From contig NZ_BMVG01000035.1 of assembly GCF_014650595.1 (NCBI RefSeq), positions 1-64,000 of the forward strand: a stretch of DNA of 64,000 nucleotides, read 5' to 3'. The position numbers and the translations under genes are program-made. The notes beneath the pieces are model-generated. The model was not told the DNA's origin. It was given only the letters and a program-made list of their open reading frames with translations, and ran no database searches. The stretch is from Streptomyces alanosinicus (GTDB lineage Bacteria > Actinomycetota > Actinomycetes > Streptomycetales > Streptomycetaceae). The number at the start of each line of letters is the position of its first letter. The stretch's first letter is position 1. Below, piece by piece: positions 55,234 to 63,666 of the stretch.

Positions 55234-55994
55234 GGGGCGGCCCCGAGCGCGTCGTACTCCAGGACGGCGCGGCGGCGCACCTCGTCTGTGTGCCGTACGC
55301 GGGCGGTTCGGCCCGCTCCTTCGTCCGCCTCGCCCGGCAGCTGCCGGACGACTGGCGCATCACGGCCGCCCAGCCGCCGGCCGGCTCCCCGGCCGGTGCC
55401 GGGCTGGCCGCGCTGGACGGACTGCGCGGACTGGACGGGCTGGCCCGGCACTACCTGCGGCTGCTCGCCGACGACCTCGCGGGCGCCGCGGGAGGTCCGA
55501 CGCTGCTGCTCGGGCACAGCCTGGGCGCCGCGGTGGTGCACCGTATGGCCCGGCTGTGGCCCGCGGGCACGGCGGACCGGGTGCGGCTGGTGCTGTCCGC
55601 GCCGCCGCGGCCCGGCGCGCCGACGGCCGATCTGCTGGCGCTCGACGACCCGGCGCTGCTGGCCGCGGCCACGGCCCGCGGCATGCTGCCCGACCTGGGC
55701 CGGGGCGCGGACTTCGCGATCCGGTTCCTCCTGCCCGACCTGCGCCGCGACCTCGCCGCGCTGGCGCACGGCGGCTGGCGGGCCGACCCCGTCGACGCCG
55801 CCGTCCATGTGCTCGGCGGCACACGGGACGCCCTGTTCCCGCCCGCCGCCGTGGCCCGGCTCGCGACGGTGCTGCGCGCCCGTTCCAGCCATCTGGTCGA
55901 GGGCGGCCATCTGTACGTCGTCGAGCAGCCTGCCGCCACCGCGCGAGCGCTCGTCGAGGCCGCCGCCCACCCCCAAGTCCCTGTACGTACGTGA
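55230..55994 (+). CDS. type II thioesterase (alpha/beta hydrolase)
   Basis: A 254-residue GrsT/TEII-like hydrolase. The N-terminus CVPYAGGSARSFVRLARQL is typical. Nucleophile Ser about 97 is in LLLGHSLGAAVVH, Asp is in GGTRDALFPP and His in VEGGHLYVVEQP. It removes stalled or misprimed acyl groups from the ACP, or hydrolyses a product thioester. Coupled to the ligase upstream. Confidence 0.92.
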   Translation: MRGGPERVVLQDGAAAHLVCVPYAGGSARSFVRLARQLPDDWRITAAQPPAGSPAGAGLAALDGLRGLDGLARHYLRLLADDLAGAAGGPTLLLGHSLGAAVVHRMARLWPAGTADRVRLVLSAPPRPGAPTADLLALDDPALLAAATARGMLPDLGRGADFAIRFLLPDLRRDLAALAHGGWRADPVDAAVHVLGGTRDALFPPAAVARLATVLRARSSHLVEGGHLYVVEQPAATARALVEAAAHPQVPVRT

Positions 55995-56007
55995 TGAGGA
56001 GCACCCC

Positions 56008-58455
56008 ATGAGCAAGGAGAACGCGGTATCGCCGCTGGTGGTGTCGCTGGACGACCCCGCCGCCCTCGACCCGGCGGAGGTCGGCGCCAAGGCGGCCGTA
56101 CTGGCCCGGATGCGGCAGGCCGGCTTCAGCGTGCCCGACGGCTGGGTCTTCACCGCCCGCGCCATGGCCGCGCACACGGCCGGCCTCGACGCCGCCACCG
56201 GCGAGGCCGTCCGGGCCCGGCCGCTCGCGGGCGAGTTGGCGGCCGCCGTAGAGACGGTCGCGGGGCGGCTGCCCGGGGCGCTGGCCGTGCGCTCCTCGGG
56301 CATCGACGAGGACGGTGCCCGCGCCTCGCACGCCGGCCAGTACACGACGGTGCTCGACGTGCGCGGCGCGGCGGCGCTCGGCGAGGCCCTGAAGTCCTGC
56401 TGGGGGTCCGCGTTCACCGATGTGGTGCGCGAGTACCGCGCCGCCAGCGGCGCCGAGGGCGACGCCCCGCTCGCGGTGCTCGTGCAGGCGCTGGTGCCGG
56501 CCGACAGCGCGGGGGTGGCGTTCACCGTGAACCCGGTCACCGGGAACCGCGACGAGGTCCTGGTCTCCGCCGTGCCGGGACTCGGCGAACGGCTGGTGTC
56601 CGGCGAGGTCTCGCCCGACGAGTGGGCGGTGCCCGCGGCCGGCGGCGAGCCGGTGAACACCTCCGGCCGGCACGGTGCGCTGAACCCCGAACAGGCCTGC
56701 CAGGTAGCCGGGTTGGCGCAGCAGGCCGCACGGGTGCTGGGCGGCCCCACGGACATCGAGTGGGCCCGCGCCGGCGGCCGGCTGTATCTGCTGCAGGCCC
56801 GGCCGATCACCGCGATCGCCGACGAGCTGCCGCAGCCGGTGGAGATCCCGGTCGACGTGCCGCCCGGCTTCTGGACGAAGGACTCCACGCACGCGCCGGT
56901 GCCGCTGCTGCCGATGACGCGGGCGATGCTGGAGTACAACAACACCGTCCTGGAGGACGTGTGTGCCGAGTTCGGCCTGCTGCTGAAGGGCATGGCCTTC
57001 CGCACCATCGGCGGCTGGCGCTACGTGGGCAATGTACCGCTGGCGCCCGCCGACGTACCGGACAGGATCGCCGCCTGTGTCCAGGCCGTGGGCGAGGACC
57101 GGGTGGGGCGGGCGCTGACCGAGTGGCGCGAGGAGCAGCGGCCGCGCTTCGCCGAGCGGATCGCGCGGCTGCGCACCGCGGACCTGGGGCGCCTGGACGA
57201 CGCGGCGCTCGCCGCCCATCTGGACGAGGTGGTGGCGCTGCACCGCGAGGGCGCCGAGGTCCACTTCCGGCTGGTCGCCGCCGTGTCCCTCGCGCTCGGC
57301 CGGTTCGGCCTGTTCACCACGACGGCCCTCGGCTGGGACCAGACCCGCCCGTTCGCCCTGCTCGCCGGTCTTTCGACGGAGAGCACCGGGCCCGCCCGGG
57401 CGATGGCGCAGCTCGCCGGACTGGCCGCCGCCCGGCTGCCGGAGGCCGCCGACGCGGCGGCACTGCGCGACCTGCTCCGGACCGACCGGCAGTTCGCCGA
57501 AGCCTTCGAGACGTACCGCACGGCATACGGCTGCCGCGCCCTGCAGTACGAGCTGGCCGCGCCCACCCTGGCCGAACGCCCTGAACTGATCCTCGCCCTG
57601 CTGCGCGACCAGCTCGCCGACGGCGGCGGCCGGGGCCGGGACGGCGCGGAGGTGGAGCGGGAACGCGGGCAGGCGGTGGCCGCGGCGCTGGACGGGCTCG
57701 CGCCCGAGCGGGCCGAGCGGCTGCGCGCCCTGCTCGCCGACGCCGAACACGCCTATCCCGTACGCGAGGACAACGAGCACTGGACCGTCAGCGCCCCCAA
57801 CGCGCTGCTGCGCTGGGCCGTGCTGGAGGCGGGCGAACGGCTGGTGGCGCGGGGGCTGCTCGCGGCGGCGGACCAGGTGTTCTTCCTTGAGACCGACGAG
57901 GTCCGCACGGCGCTGCTCAAGGGCGTCGACACCCGCGAGACCGTGCGCCGCCGGCGCGGCGAGCACCGCTGGGCGCTGGCGAACCCGGGCCCGGCGAGCC
58001 ATGGCGAGCGCCCGGGGCCGCCGCCGTCCATGGACCAGCTGCCGGCCGAGGTCCGCGAGACGATGGGCGGTTTCCTGTGGACGCTGCAGCACATGAACGG
58101 GGCGTCGCCCGCCGCGCCGCGCACCGACGCTGCGACGGTCACCGGTGTGCCCGGTTCGGCGGGGCGTGCCACGGGCACGGTGCGCGTGGTGCGCGACGAG
58201 AGCGAGTTCGACAAGATCCAGGCCGGTGACGTACTGGTCTGCCCGATCACCTCGCCGGTGTGGTCGGTGGTCTTCCCCGGCCTCGCGGCTCTGGTCACCG
58301 ACACCGGCGGCGCCCTGTCGCACGCGGCGATCATCGCGCGGGAGTACGGCATTCCCGCGGTGCTCGCCACCGGTGACGGAACGTCCGCGCTGGCGGACGG
58401 GATGGTGGTGACCGTCGACGGCACCGCCGGCACCGTGGAGATCCACGCCGGCTGA
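56008..58455 (+). CDS. PEP-synthase / rifampicin-phosphotransferase-like dikinase
   Basis: An 815-residue protein. Residues about 10-330 form the PPDK ATP-binding domain (GAKAAVLARMRQAGFSVPDG, AVRSSGIDEDGARASHAGQY, TDIEWARAGGRLYLLQARP). The C-terminal swivel domain has the phospho-His in GGALSHAAIIAREYGIPAV. A middle helical domain of about 400 residues, rather than a TIM barrel, binds substrate in the rifampicin phosphotransferase subgroup. Such enzymes use ATP beta-phosphate to phosphorylate an acid, alcohol or drug. Here it may make a phospho-intermediate or inactivate the product for self-protection. Followed by a terminator. Confidence 0.88.
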   Translation: MSKENAVSPLVVSLDDPAALDPAEVGAKAAVLARMRQAGFSVPDGWVFTARAMAAHTAGLDAATGEAVRARPLAGELAAAVETVAGRLPGALAVRSSGIDEDGARASHAGQYTTVLDVRGAAALGEALKSCWGSAFTDVVREYRAASGAEGDAPLAVLVQALVPADSAGVAFTVNPVTGNRDEVLVSAVPGLGERLVSGEVSPDEWAVPAAGGEPVNTSGRHGALNPEQACQVAGLAQQAARVLGGPTDIEWARAGGRLYLLQARPITAIADELPQPVEIPVDVPPGFWTKDSTHAPVPLLPMTRAMLEYNNTVLEDVCAEFGLLLKGMAFRTIGGWRYVGNVPLAPADVPDRIAACVQAVGEDRVGRALTEWREEQRPRFAERIARLRTADLGRLDDAALAAHLDEVVALHREGAEVHFRLVAAVSLALGRFGLFTTTALGWDQTRPFALLAGLSTESTGPARAMAQLAGLAAARLPEAADAAALRDLLRTDRQFAEAFETYRTAYGCRALQYELAAPTLAERPELILALLRDQLADGGGRGRDGAEVERERGQAVAAALDGLAPERAERLRALLADAEHAYPVREDNEHWTVSAPNALLRWAVLEAGERLVARGLLAAADQVFFLETDEVRTALLKGVDTRETVRRRRGEHRWALANPGPASHGERPGPPPSMDQLPAEVRETMGGFLWTLQHMNGASPAAPRTDAATVTGVPGSAGRATGTVRVVRDESEFDKIQAGDVLVCPITSPVWSVVFPGLAALVTDTGGALSHAAIIAREYGIPAVLATGDGTSALADGMVVTVDGTAGTVEIHAG

Positions 58456-58464
58456 ACCCGCCCG

Positions 58465-58493
58465 GGGCGGCACAGGACCACCCTGTGCCGCCC
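58465..58493 (+). terminator. 12-bp terminator hairpin
   Basis: 58465-58476 pairs with 58482-58493 (GGGCGGCACAGG / CCTGTGCCGCCC) around ACCAC. It follows the dikinase stop by 10 bp and ends the long rightward transcript. Confidence 0.85.
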
Positions 58494-58589
58494 GGTCCTG
58501 GCCGAGTCCGGCCCCGGCAGCACCCCTTGCACGGCATCCCCCTTGCACGGCGTCCCGCGTCACTCACGAAAAGGAATCCAGGCAGCACC

Positions 58590-59180
58590 ATGAACCTTGT
58601 GCACACCGACACCCCCGTGGCCACCCCCGCGTCGGCGGACGCCGGGATCCTGCTGGAGCTGGTCACCCCGGACGGGCGGACCGTCGGCACGGCCGGGAAG
58701 CTCGCCGCGCATCAGGCGCCGGGCGCGCTCCACCGTGCCTTCTCCGTCTTCCTGTTCGACCCCTCGGGGCGGATGCTGATGCAGCGCAGGGCCCTGACGA
58801 AGTACCACTCGCCCGGGGTGTGGTCCAACACGTGCTGCGGTCATCCGCTGCCCGGGGAGCGGCCCGAGGCCGCCGCCACCCGCCGCACCCGCGAGGAGCT
58901 GGGTCTGGTCCCGGCGCCGCTGCACCCCGCGGGCACCGTCGTCTACCATCACCCCGACCCGCTGACCGGCCTGGTGGAGCACGAGTACAACCATCTGTTC
59001 GTGGGCCACGTCGGCGAGGAGCCCACACCCGATCCGGCGGAGGTGCACGCCACCCGGCTCGTCACCCGCGACGAGCTGACCACGCTGATCGAGGACGGCG
59101 TCTGCTCCGCCTGGCTGCCCACGGTCCTCGCCGGCGCCCTGCCCGCCATCCGCCGCATCACCCCGTCCGGCACGTGGTGA
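58590..59180 (+). CDS. idi: isopentenyl-diphosphate delta-isomerase type I
   Basis: A 196-residue Nudix enzyme interconverting IPP and DMAPP: HRAFSVFLFDPSGRMLMQRR, WSNTCCGHPLPGERPEAA (active Cys), TRRTREELGLVP (Nudix box) and EHEYNHLFVGH (active Glu). Cytosolic, metal-dependent. Its place beside a UbiA gene indicates a dedicated supply of allylic diphosphate for prenylation. The gene follows the dikinase terminator, so it may have its own promoter. Confidence 0.94.
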   Translation: MNLVHTDTPVATPASADAGILLELVTPDGRTVGTAGKLAAHQAPGALHRAFSVFLFDPSGRMLMQRRALTKYHSPGVWSNTCCGHPLPGERPEAAATRRTREELGLVPAPLHPAGTVVYHHPDPLTGLVEHEYNHLFVGHVGEEPTPDPAEVHATRLVTRDELTTLIEDGVCSAWLPTVLAGALPAIRRITPSGTW

Positions 59181-59248
59181 ACGGCGCCCTGCCGACGCAT
59201 CTGGACGACGCCCCAACTGGAGGGCAGTGCCGACGTTGCTGATTTCGC

Positions 59249-59812
59249 CTACTCGTACGCCCAAGCTCGCCCGGTCTGCCGGTACTCCTCCACGGGGATG
59301 GGATCGACCCCGGTACGCATCCGGGCGGTGTACAGCAGGCCGTCGAGGTGGTCGATTTCGTGGTGGATGAGGCGGGCGAGGCCGCGTTCGTACACGGTGG
59401 TCGTGGTCTCGCCGGTCAGGGTGGTGGACTCCACCGTGATCGTCAGAGGGCGGGGGATGAGGCCACGGACGTCGAAGAAGCTGAGGCAGCCCTCGTACTG
59501 CTCGTCCGTCTCCTCGGAACGCTCGGTGACACGGGAGTTGAGCAGGATGACGGCAGGGGGCTCGTCGGCGGGCATGACGACGGCGGCAGCGCGGGCGATG
59601 CCGATCTGCGGGGCGGCGATACCCATGCCCTTGGCGAAGGGATGGACCTGGCCGATGCGCTCGACGGCGGCGAACAGCTAGTCCACGATGCGTTCGGCCG
59701 CATCGCACTCAGCAGGTAGATCGAAGGCACGGGCCGGCTCTGCGAGGATGCCGGCGCCCTGCTGGACGATGCCGAGGTCTCGCATGCGCTGGCTGGGCCG
59801 CACGTCAGTCAC
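59249..59812 (-). pseudogene. def: peptide deformylase with internal amber stop
   Basis: Reading from GTG 59812, the frame gives the deformylase N-terminus MRDLGIVQQGAGILAEP and continues to ERIVD. There a TAG (59678-59680) replaces the usual Glu/Gln codon, and the same frame continues LFAAVERIGQVHPFAKG. All three active-site motifs lie after the stop: GMGIAAPQIG, EQYEGCLSFF and HEIDH. No frameshift is needed. A start at an internal ATG (59626) would leave motif 1 almost at the N-terminus and is unlikely to fold. It is therefore a disrupted copy unless TAG is suppressed. AAGGGAG precedes the GTG. Confidence 0.8.
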
Positions 59813-59930
59813 CTGAACTCCCTTGATCTGATTCGCCGTCGGGCCGCGCCCGGAACGGACATTCCAGACGGTACCGAGCGTGCAAGGCGGGTGTGGTCGT
59901 GATCCATGTGAAGTGCCGTATGGAAAGTAG

Positions 59931-60109
59931 GGAAGCGAGCCCGCCAACGAGTCGGTGATCACCGCTGCTCGGCGCCTCGGCCTCGACCTCACCTCCCACC
60001 GCGGCCGGCAGATCACCCTCGACATGCTCGACTGGGCCGGCAGCGTCTCGCGATGGACGCGGCCGTCCTCATCGAGGCAGGAACGGCTCTCCACGTCGGC
60101 CAGCAGTGA
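59931..60109 (+). pseudogene. decayed low-molecular-weight protein-tyrosine-phosphatase fragment
   Basis: The frame GSEPANESVITAARRLGLDL, followed by TSHRGRQITLDMLDWA, resembles the middle of LMW-PTP/arsenate reductase proteins. It then breaks, and the likely continuation AMDAAVLIEAG is found one frame over (from about 60053 to TGA 60109). The P-loop CxxxxxR region and the C-terminal DP motif are missing, and a stop (59928-59930) lies just upstream. It overlaps the end of the MurG gene on the other strand. Confidence 0.5.
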
Positions 60110-61274
60110 CCGGCTGCCCGGACGCGCAGGACAGGATCTCGTCCACGAGCCTGTCCGCCGCGTCCGGACGGCCGTACGCGCGGGCCCGCTCCGCCATACC
60201 CCGCCGAAGATGGGCGTCGGCCAGGAGCGGGCCCAACGCGATGCGCACCTGGTCCACCGTGACATCGCCTTCGAGTGCGACCGCCGCGCCGGCCTCCTGC
60301 AGGTGCCGGGCGTTGTGCGCCTGCTCGTTGCCCGCCGACGACGCCAGCGGCACGAACACCGCGGGCTTGCCCAGCGCGGTCAGCTCCGCCAGCGTTCCCG
60401 CACCGCTGCGAGAGATCACCACATCGGCGAGCGCCAGCACGTCCGGCAGCTCCGGACCGACGAACCCGGCCAGGTAGTACCGGCCCGCGAGCTCGGAGGG
60501 CAGCCCCGCTGCCCGCGCCCGCAGGCTCTCGACGTTGTCCGGGCCGCACTGGTGCACCACGTTCGTCTGCTGCAGCAACCACGGCAGCACCTCGCCGACC
60601 AGCTCGTTGATCTGCTGCGAGCCCTGCGCGCCGCCGGTGACGTACACGGTCGGCAGTTGCCGGTCGAAGCCCCACAGCTGCAGTGCCTGCACAGCCTTGT
60701 CCGCGCGTCCGGACAGGACTTCCGGCCGTACCGGGTTACCCGTCACCACGGCGACCTGCCGCGCCGACTCCGGCAGCAGCGCCAGCGTCGATTCCGACGA
60801 CACGCAGATCCGCGCGGCCGACGCCGCCAACTTCCGGTTCGCCAGTCCCAGCCGCACCGTCTGCTCGTGCAGCACCAGCGGGCGGTGGCACATCCGCGCC
60901 GCCAGCCCGGCCGGGACCGCGACATAGCCGCCCGTCGCGAGCACCACATCCGGCTGGAACCGGTCGATGGCCCGGCGGGCCTGGAGCACGCCGAGTGGCA
61001 CCCGCGCCATGTCGCGCACGTTCGCCGGGGACGCCAGCTTCAGCGGGTTCTTGGAGCGGCGGATCTTGCCAGTCGCCACGGTGGTGAAGGGGATGCCCTC
61101 GGCCGGCGCCACCCGCGCTTCCAGGCCGGTGGCCGTTCCGATCCACAGGGTCTCGAGCGCCCGGCCCTGGGCAGCGAGCCGGGCCTGCAGAGTACGCACG
61201 GCGGTCAGCGCGGGGTAGGTGTGTCCACCGGTCCCGCCGCCCGTGACGACGAGACGGAAAGGGGCGCTGTTCAT
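60069..61274 (-). CDS. murG: MurG-like UDP-GlcNAc:undecaprenyl-pyrophosphoryl-MurNAc-pentapeptide transferase
   Basis: A 401-residue GT28 glycosyltransferase: LVVTGGGTGGHTYPALTAV, VLATGGYVAVPAGLAARM, LVLHEQTVRLGLANRKLA (MurG normally reads HEQNxxxGxxNR), and ISRSGAGTLAELTALGKPAV. It would convert lipid I to lipid II at the membrane. Here it is isolated from a division/cell-wall operon, so it is a paralogue. Extra MurG copies occur in lipid-II-antibiotic clusters. The ATG at 61274 has GGAG nine nt upstream. Confidence 0.88.
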   Translation of the reverse strand: MNSAPFRLVVTGGGTGGHTYPALTAVRTLQARLAAQGRALETLWIGTATGLEARVAPAEGIPFTTVATGKIRRSKNPLKLASPANVRDMARVPLGVLQARRAIDRFQPDVVLATGGYVAVPAGLAARMCHRPLVLHEQTVRLGLANRKLAASAARICVSSESTLALLPESARQVAVVTGNPVRPEVLSGRADKAVQALQLWGFDRQLPTVYVTGGAQGSQQINELVGEVLPWLLQQTNVVHQCGPDNVESLRARAAGLPSELAGRYYLAGFVGPELPDVLALADVVISRSGAGTLAELTALGKPAVFVPLASSAGNEQAHNARHLQEAGAAVALEGDVTVDQVRIALGPLLADAHLRRGMAERARAYGRPDAADRLVDEILSCASGQPVTAGRRGEPFLPR

Positions 61275-61397
61275 CCGGGGCCGCTCCAAATCTGGCGGAG
61301 AGTCAGACGAGTCGCCACAGTAGCGGCTGTGGACCACGGTCTCGCCCTCGCAGGTGAGGGCTCACTGGATACAGGCTCAGGCGGTGGGCCGGGCGGT

Positions 61398-62069
61398 TCA
61401 GCCGGCCCTGGACAGCAGGCGCTTGTCGGCGCCGGGCCGGATGTACTGCAGCGCCACGGCCTTGTTGACGGCGTCCAGCCGGGAGACCGCGTCGAGCTTG
61501 TCGAATATCTTGCGCAGATGGCGCTTGACGGTGCCCTCGGTGATGCCGAGCCGGGCGCCGATCTGCCGGTTGCTCAGGGCGCTCGCGACCAGGGTGAGCA
61601 CCTCGCACTCGCGCTCGGAGAGCCTGGCTTCGGCGCGGCCCGCGGCCGGGGCCGGGGCCTGCGGCATCGAGATGGTGACGACGCGGCGGGAGAGGTCGGC
61701 GCGCTCGCGGATCGCGGCGGCCAGGGTCTGCCGGCTGACGCTCTTGTGCAGATAGCCGCGCACCCCGAGCGAGAGCAACTGGCGTACGAGCACGGGGTGG
61801 TCGTCCATGCTCAGGATGATGACGCGCAGGTCGGGCTGGCGGTGCAGCAGATGGCGCACGGTGCGCACCGGGTCCTCGTTGTGCGGCATCTGCACATCGA
61901 GCAGGGCCACGTCGGGCCGCAGCCGGGCGGCCTCGGTGACGGCGGCCCGCGCGTCGCCGACCTCGGCGACGACCTCGAAGTCGGCCTCGGCGCGCAGCAG
62001 GTCGCACAGGGCGCCGCGCAGCAGGGTGTGGTCGTCGGCGACCAGGATGCGGATGGGTGCTTCAGCCAT
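61398..62069 (-). CDS. NarL/LuxR response regulator
   Basis: A 223-residue regulator. Receiver domain: RILVADDHTLLRGALCDLL (acidic pair), DVALLDVQMPHNED (phospho-Asp), VIILSMDDHP and GYLHKSV (Lys). C-terminal LuxR HTH: LSERECEVLTLVASALSNRQ, then LGITEGTVKRHLRKIFDKL. It overlaps the kinase stop by 8 nt, so the two form a coupled two-component system. Because the kinase has a candidate TetR operator upstream, the pair may be under butyrolactone-type control. Confidence 0.93.
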   Translation of the reverse strand: MAEAPIRILVADDHTLLRGALCDLLRAEADFEVVAEVGDARAAVTEAARLRPDVALLDVQMPHNEDPVRTVRHLLHRQPDLRVIILSMDDHPVLVRQLLSLGVRGYLHKSVSRQTLAAAIRERADLSRRVVTISMPQAPAPAAGRAEARLSERECEVLTLVASALSNRQIGARLGITEGTVKRHLRKIFDKLDAVSRLDAVNKAVALQYIRPGADKRLLSRAG

Positions 62070-62721
62070 GGCGGACGGTGCCTTCCTTGGTGGGGATCCA
62101 CAGGGTGATCCGGGTGCCGCGGCCCGGGGACGAGGTGATGGTGGTGACGCCGCCGAGGGCACGGGCGCGTTCCCTCATGCCGCTCAGCCCGTTGCCGCCA
62201 CGGCCGTGCCCCGCCGTGTCGGGGTCGAAGCCCGAGCCGTCGTCGGTGACGGAGGCGTGTACGTCGTGCGCGCCGACGGCGATGTGCACCGTGACGGTGC
62301 CGGCGCCGGAGTGGGCCAGCACATTGCGCAGCGCCTCGCGCACGATGACGAACACCTCGTCGCCCACGTGCGGGGCGAGCAGCGCGTCATCGCCGTCGAG
62401 GTAGAACCGGACCTCGGGGGTCAGCGGCTCCATGGAGCGCAGGAAGCCGCGCAGTGCGGTGCCCAGCGGCACGGCGGGCGCCGGCCGGGTCGCGCGCAGC
62501 CGGGTGGTGAGAGCGCGGGCGGCGAACAGTGTGTCCACCAGCGCCTCGCGCACCTCGTCGAGCCGCTGCCGCCCCTCGGGCTCCAGTCCGGCCGCGGTGA
62601 CTTCGAGCAGTTCGAGACGGCGCATGGCCACCGCGAGCGAGGTCCCGATCCGGTCATGGACCTCACGCGCCAGCAGGGCGGCAGCGCCGTGGACCGTGGC
62701 TTCGGGGTGGGTGTACGTCAT
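62062..62721 (-). CDS. cytosolic histidine kinase (HisKA_3)
   Basis: A 219-residue short kinase consisting only of the dimerisation and catalytic parts: LLAREVHDRIGTSLAVAMRR (phospho-His about 22) and HATPase motifs VREALRNVLAHSGAGT (N box), VTDDGSGFDP (G1) and GLSGMRERARALGG (G2). No membrane segment or sensor domain precedes the H box, so input must come from a partner protein or cytosolic ligand. ATG 62721. Confidence 0.92.
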   Translation of the reverse strand: MTYTHPEATVHGAAALLAREVHDRIGTSLAVAMRRLELLEVTAAGLEPEGRQRLDEVREALVDTLFAARALTTRLRATRPAPAVPLGTALRGFLRSMEPLTPEVRFYLDGDDALLAPHVGDEVFVIVREALRNVLAHSGAGTVTVHIAVGAHDVHASVTDDGSGFDPDTAGHGRGGNGLSGMRERARALGGVTTITSSPGRGTRITLWIPTKEGTVRHG

Positions 62722-62832
62722 GGCTTCCGCCTTCCGCTGCAGATCCGGGCGAGACCACGGGACGCGCCGATACAGGCGCGCACCAGGTCCCCTTTCATGC
62801 GCGCCGGGATCGGCCCGCTACCCCCAACTATA

Positions 62833-62847
62833 TAGAACGTTCGCTTT
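62833..62847. promoter_or_regulatory. candidate TetR (ArpA/ScbR-type) operator upstream of kinase
   Basis: TAGAACGTTCGCTTT lies 112-126 bp upstream of the kinase start and downstream of the TetR gene. Its reverse complement matches the site in the TetR promoter (63568-63582) at 14 of 15 bases. It is an imperfect palindrome in its own right (AAAGCGA / AGAACGT half-sites). Confidence 0.6.
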
Positions 62848-62909
62848 GTTTTCCAGTCGCTTGAGCCTTGAACCTGTTCCCGATCCGGCCAGGGCCCTCG
62901 CGGTTCGGA

Positions 62910-63491
62910 TCAGTCGGCGCCGACGGCGATGCCGCGTTCGACCAACGGCCAGACGCGGTCCACCCTGCGGCCGGCCGGGACCCGCTGCCCGTCCGGCGCG
63001 GGCCAGACCTCGGCCCCCGCGAGCAGGTACTCGACGAGCGCCGCCACGGCAGCGGGGTCCGTACCCGGACGCAGCTGGCCATCCGCCTCGGCCTGGGCGA
63101 GCAGCTTGCGCACCGCGGGCCCCCAGGCCGAACTCCACTGCCCGAGCGCATCGGAGCGCTCCCGCGCCAACCGGGCCGCGGCGCGCACCACCTGGTCCTT
63201 CTCCAGCAGTGCGGCCAGCCCCTTGACCAGCTCCCCCATCACTTCCAGCGCGGGTCCCGGCCCGGCGGAGATGCCGGTGGCCAGGCGCCGGGCCCGGTCC
63301 GAGCCCACGCCGAGCACGGCCCGCGCCAGTTCGGCCTTGTTCGGGAAGTGGAAGGTGAGCGCCCCCATCGAGGCGCCGGCCCCCTCGACGATCCGCGCCA
63401 GCCCCGCCCCGGTGTACCCGTGCCGGTCGATCTCGGCGGCCGCGGCGAGGACGAGCGCCTCGCGCGTGCGCACCGCCCGTAGCTGCCTCAT
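62910..63491 (-). CDS. TetR-family regulator, gamma-butyrolactone-receptor-like (ArpA/ScbR type)
   Basis: A 193-residue regulator. N-terminal HTH: RAVRTREALVLAAAAEIDRH, then ARIVEGAGASMGALTFHFPN, then KAELARAVLG. The C-terminal part (VVRAAARLARE, then AWGPAVRKLLAQAEADGQLR) matches the layout of ScbR/ArpA receptors. ATG 63491 follows GGGAG. Likely represses its own promoter and the kinase/regulator operon until it binds a butyrolactone or furan made via the AfsA homologue. It may instead be a pseudo-receptor that binds the final product. Confidence 0.85.
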   Translation of the reverse strand: MRQLRAVRTREALVLAAAAEIDRHGYTGAGLARIVEGAGASMGALTFHFPNKAELARAVLGVGSDRARRLATGISAGPGPALEVMGELVKGLAALLEKDQVVRAAARLARERSDALGQWSSAWGPAVRKLLAQAEADGQLRPGTDPAAVAALVEYLLAGAEVWPAPDGQRVPAGRRVDRVWPLVERGIAVGAD

Positions 63492-63567
63492 GCCACTCTC
63501 CCTGATGCCTCGTAATGCTCGTAAGGAACCTTCGGTAGTCAACCTAGCCATCACCAGAGTAAAAATC

Positions 63568-63582
63568 AAAGCGATCGTTCTA
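63568..63582. promoter_or_regulatory. candidate TetR operator in its own promoter
   Basis: AAAGCGATCGTTCTA lies 77-91 bp upstream of the TetR start in an AT-rich promoter. Half-sites AAAGCGA and AGAACGA form an imperfect palindrome centred on CGATCG. It is nearly identical, in inverted orientation, to 62833-62847. A further TAGAACG half-site occurs at about 63600. Confidence 0.6.
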
Positions 63583-63610
63583 CTTTTTACATCGGGATGT
63601 AGAACGCAAA

Positions 63611-63639
63611 AGGGGGCGTTCCCTCGCGGGAAGCCCCCT
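63611..63639 (-). terminator. hairpin terminator for the truncated SDR
   Basis: AGGGGGC (63611-63617) pairs with GCCCCCT (63633-63639), with an inner TTCCC/GGGAA stem. On the minus strand it is followed by TTTT, so it ends the SDR transcript. Confidence 0.7.
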
Positions 63640-63666
63640 GTGTGCCGATGCGCGGCCGGCCGACCG

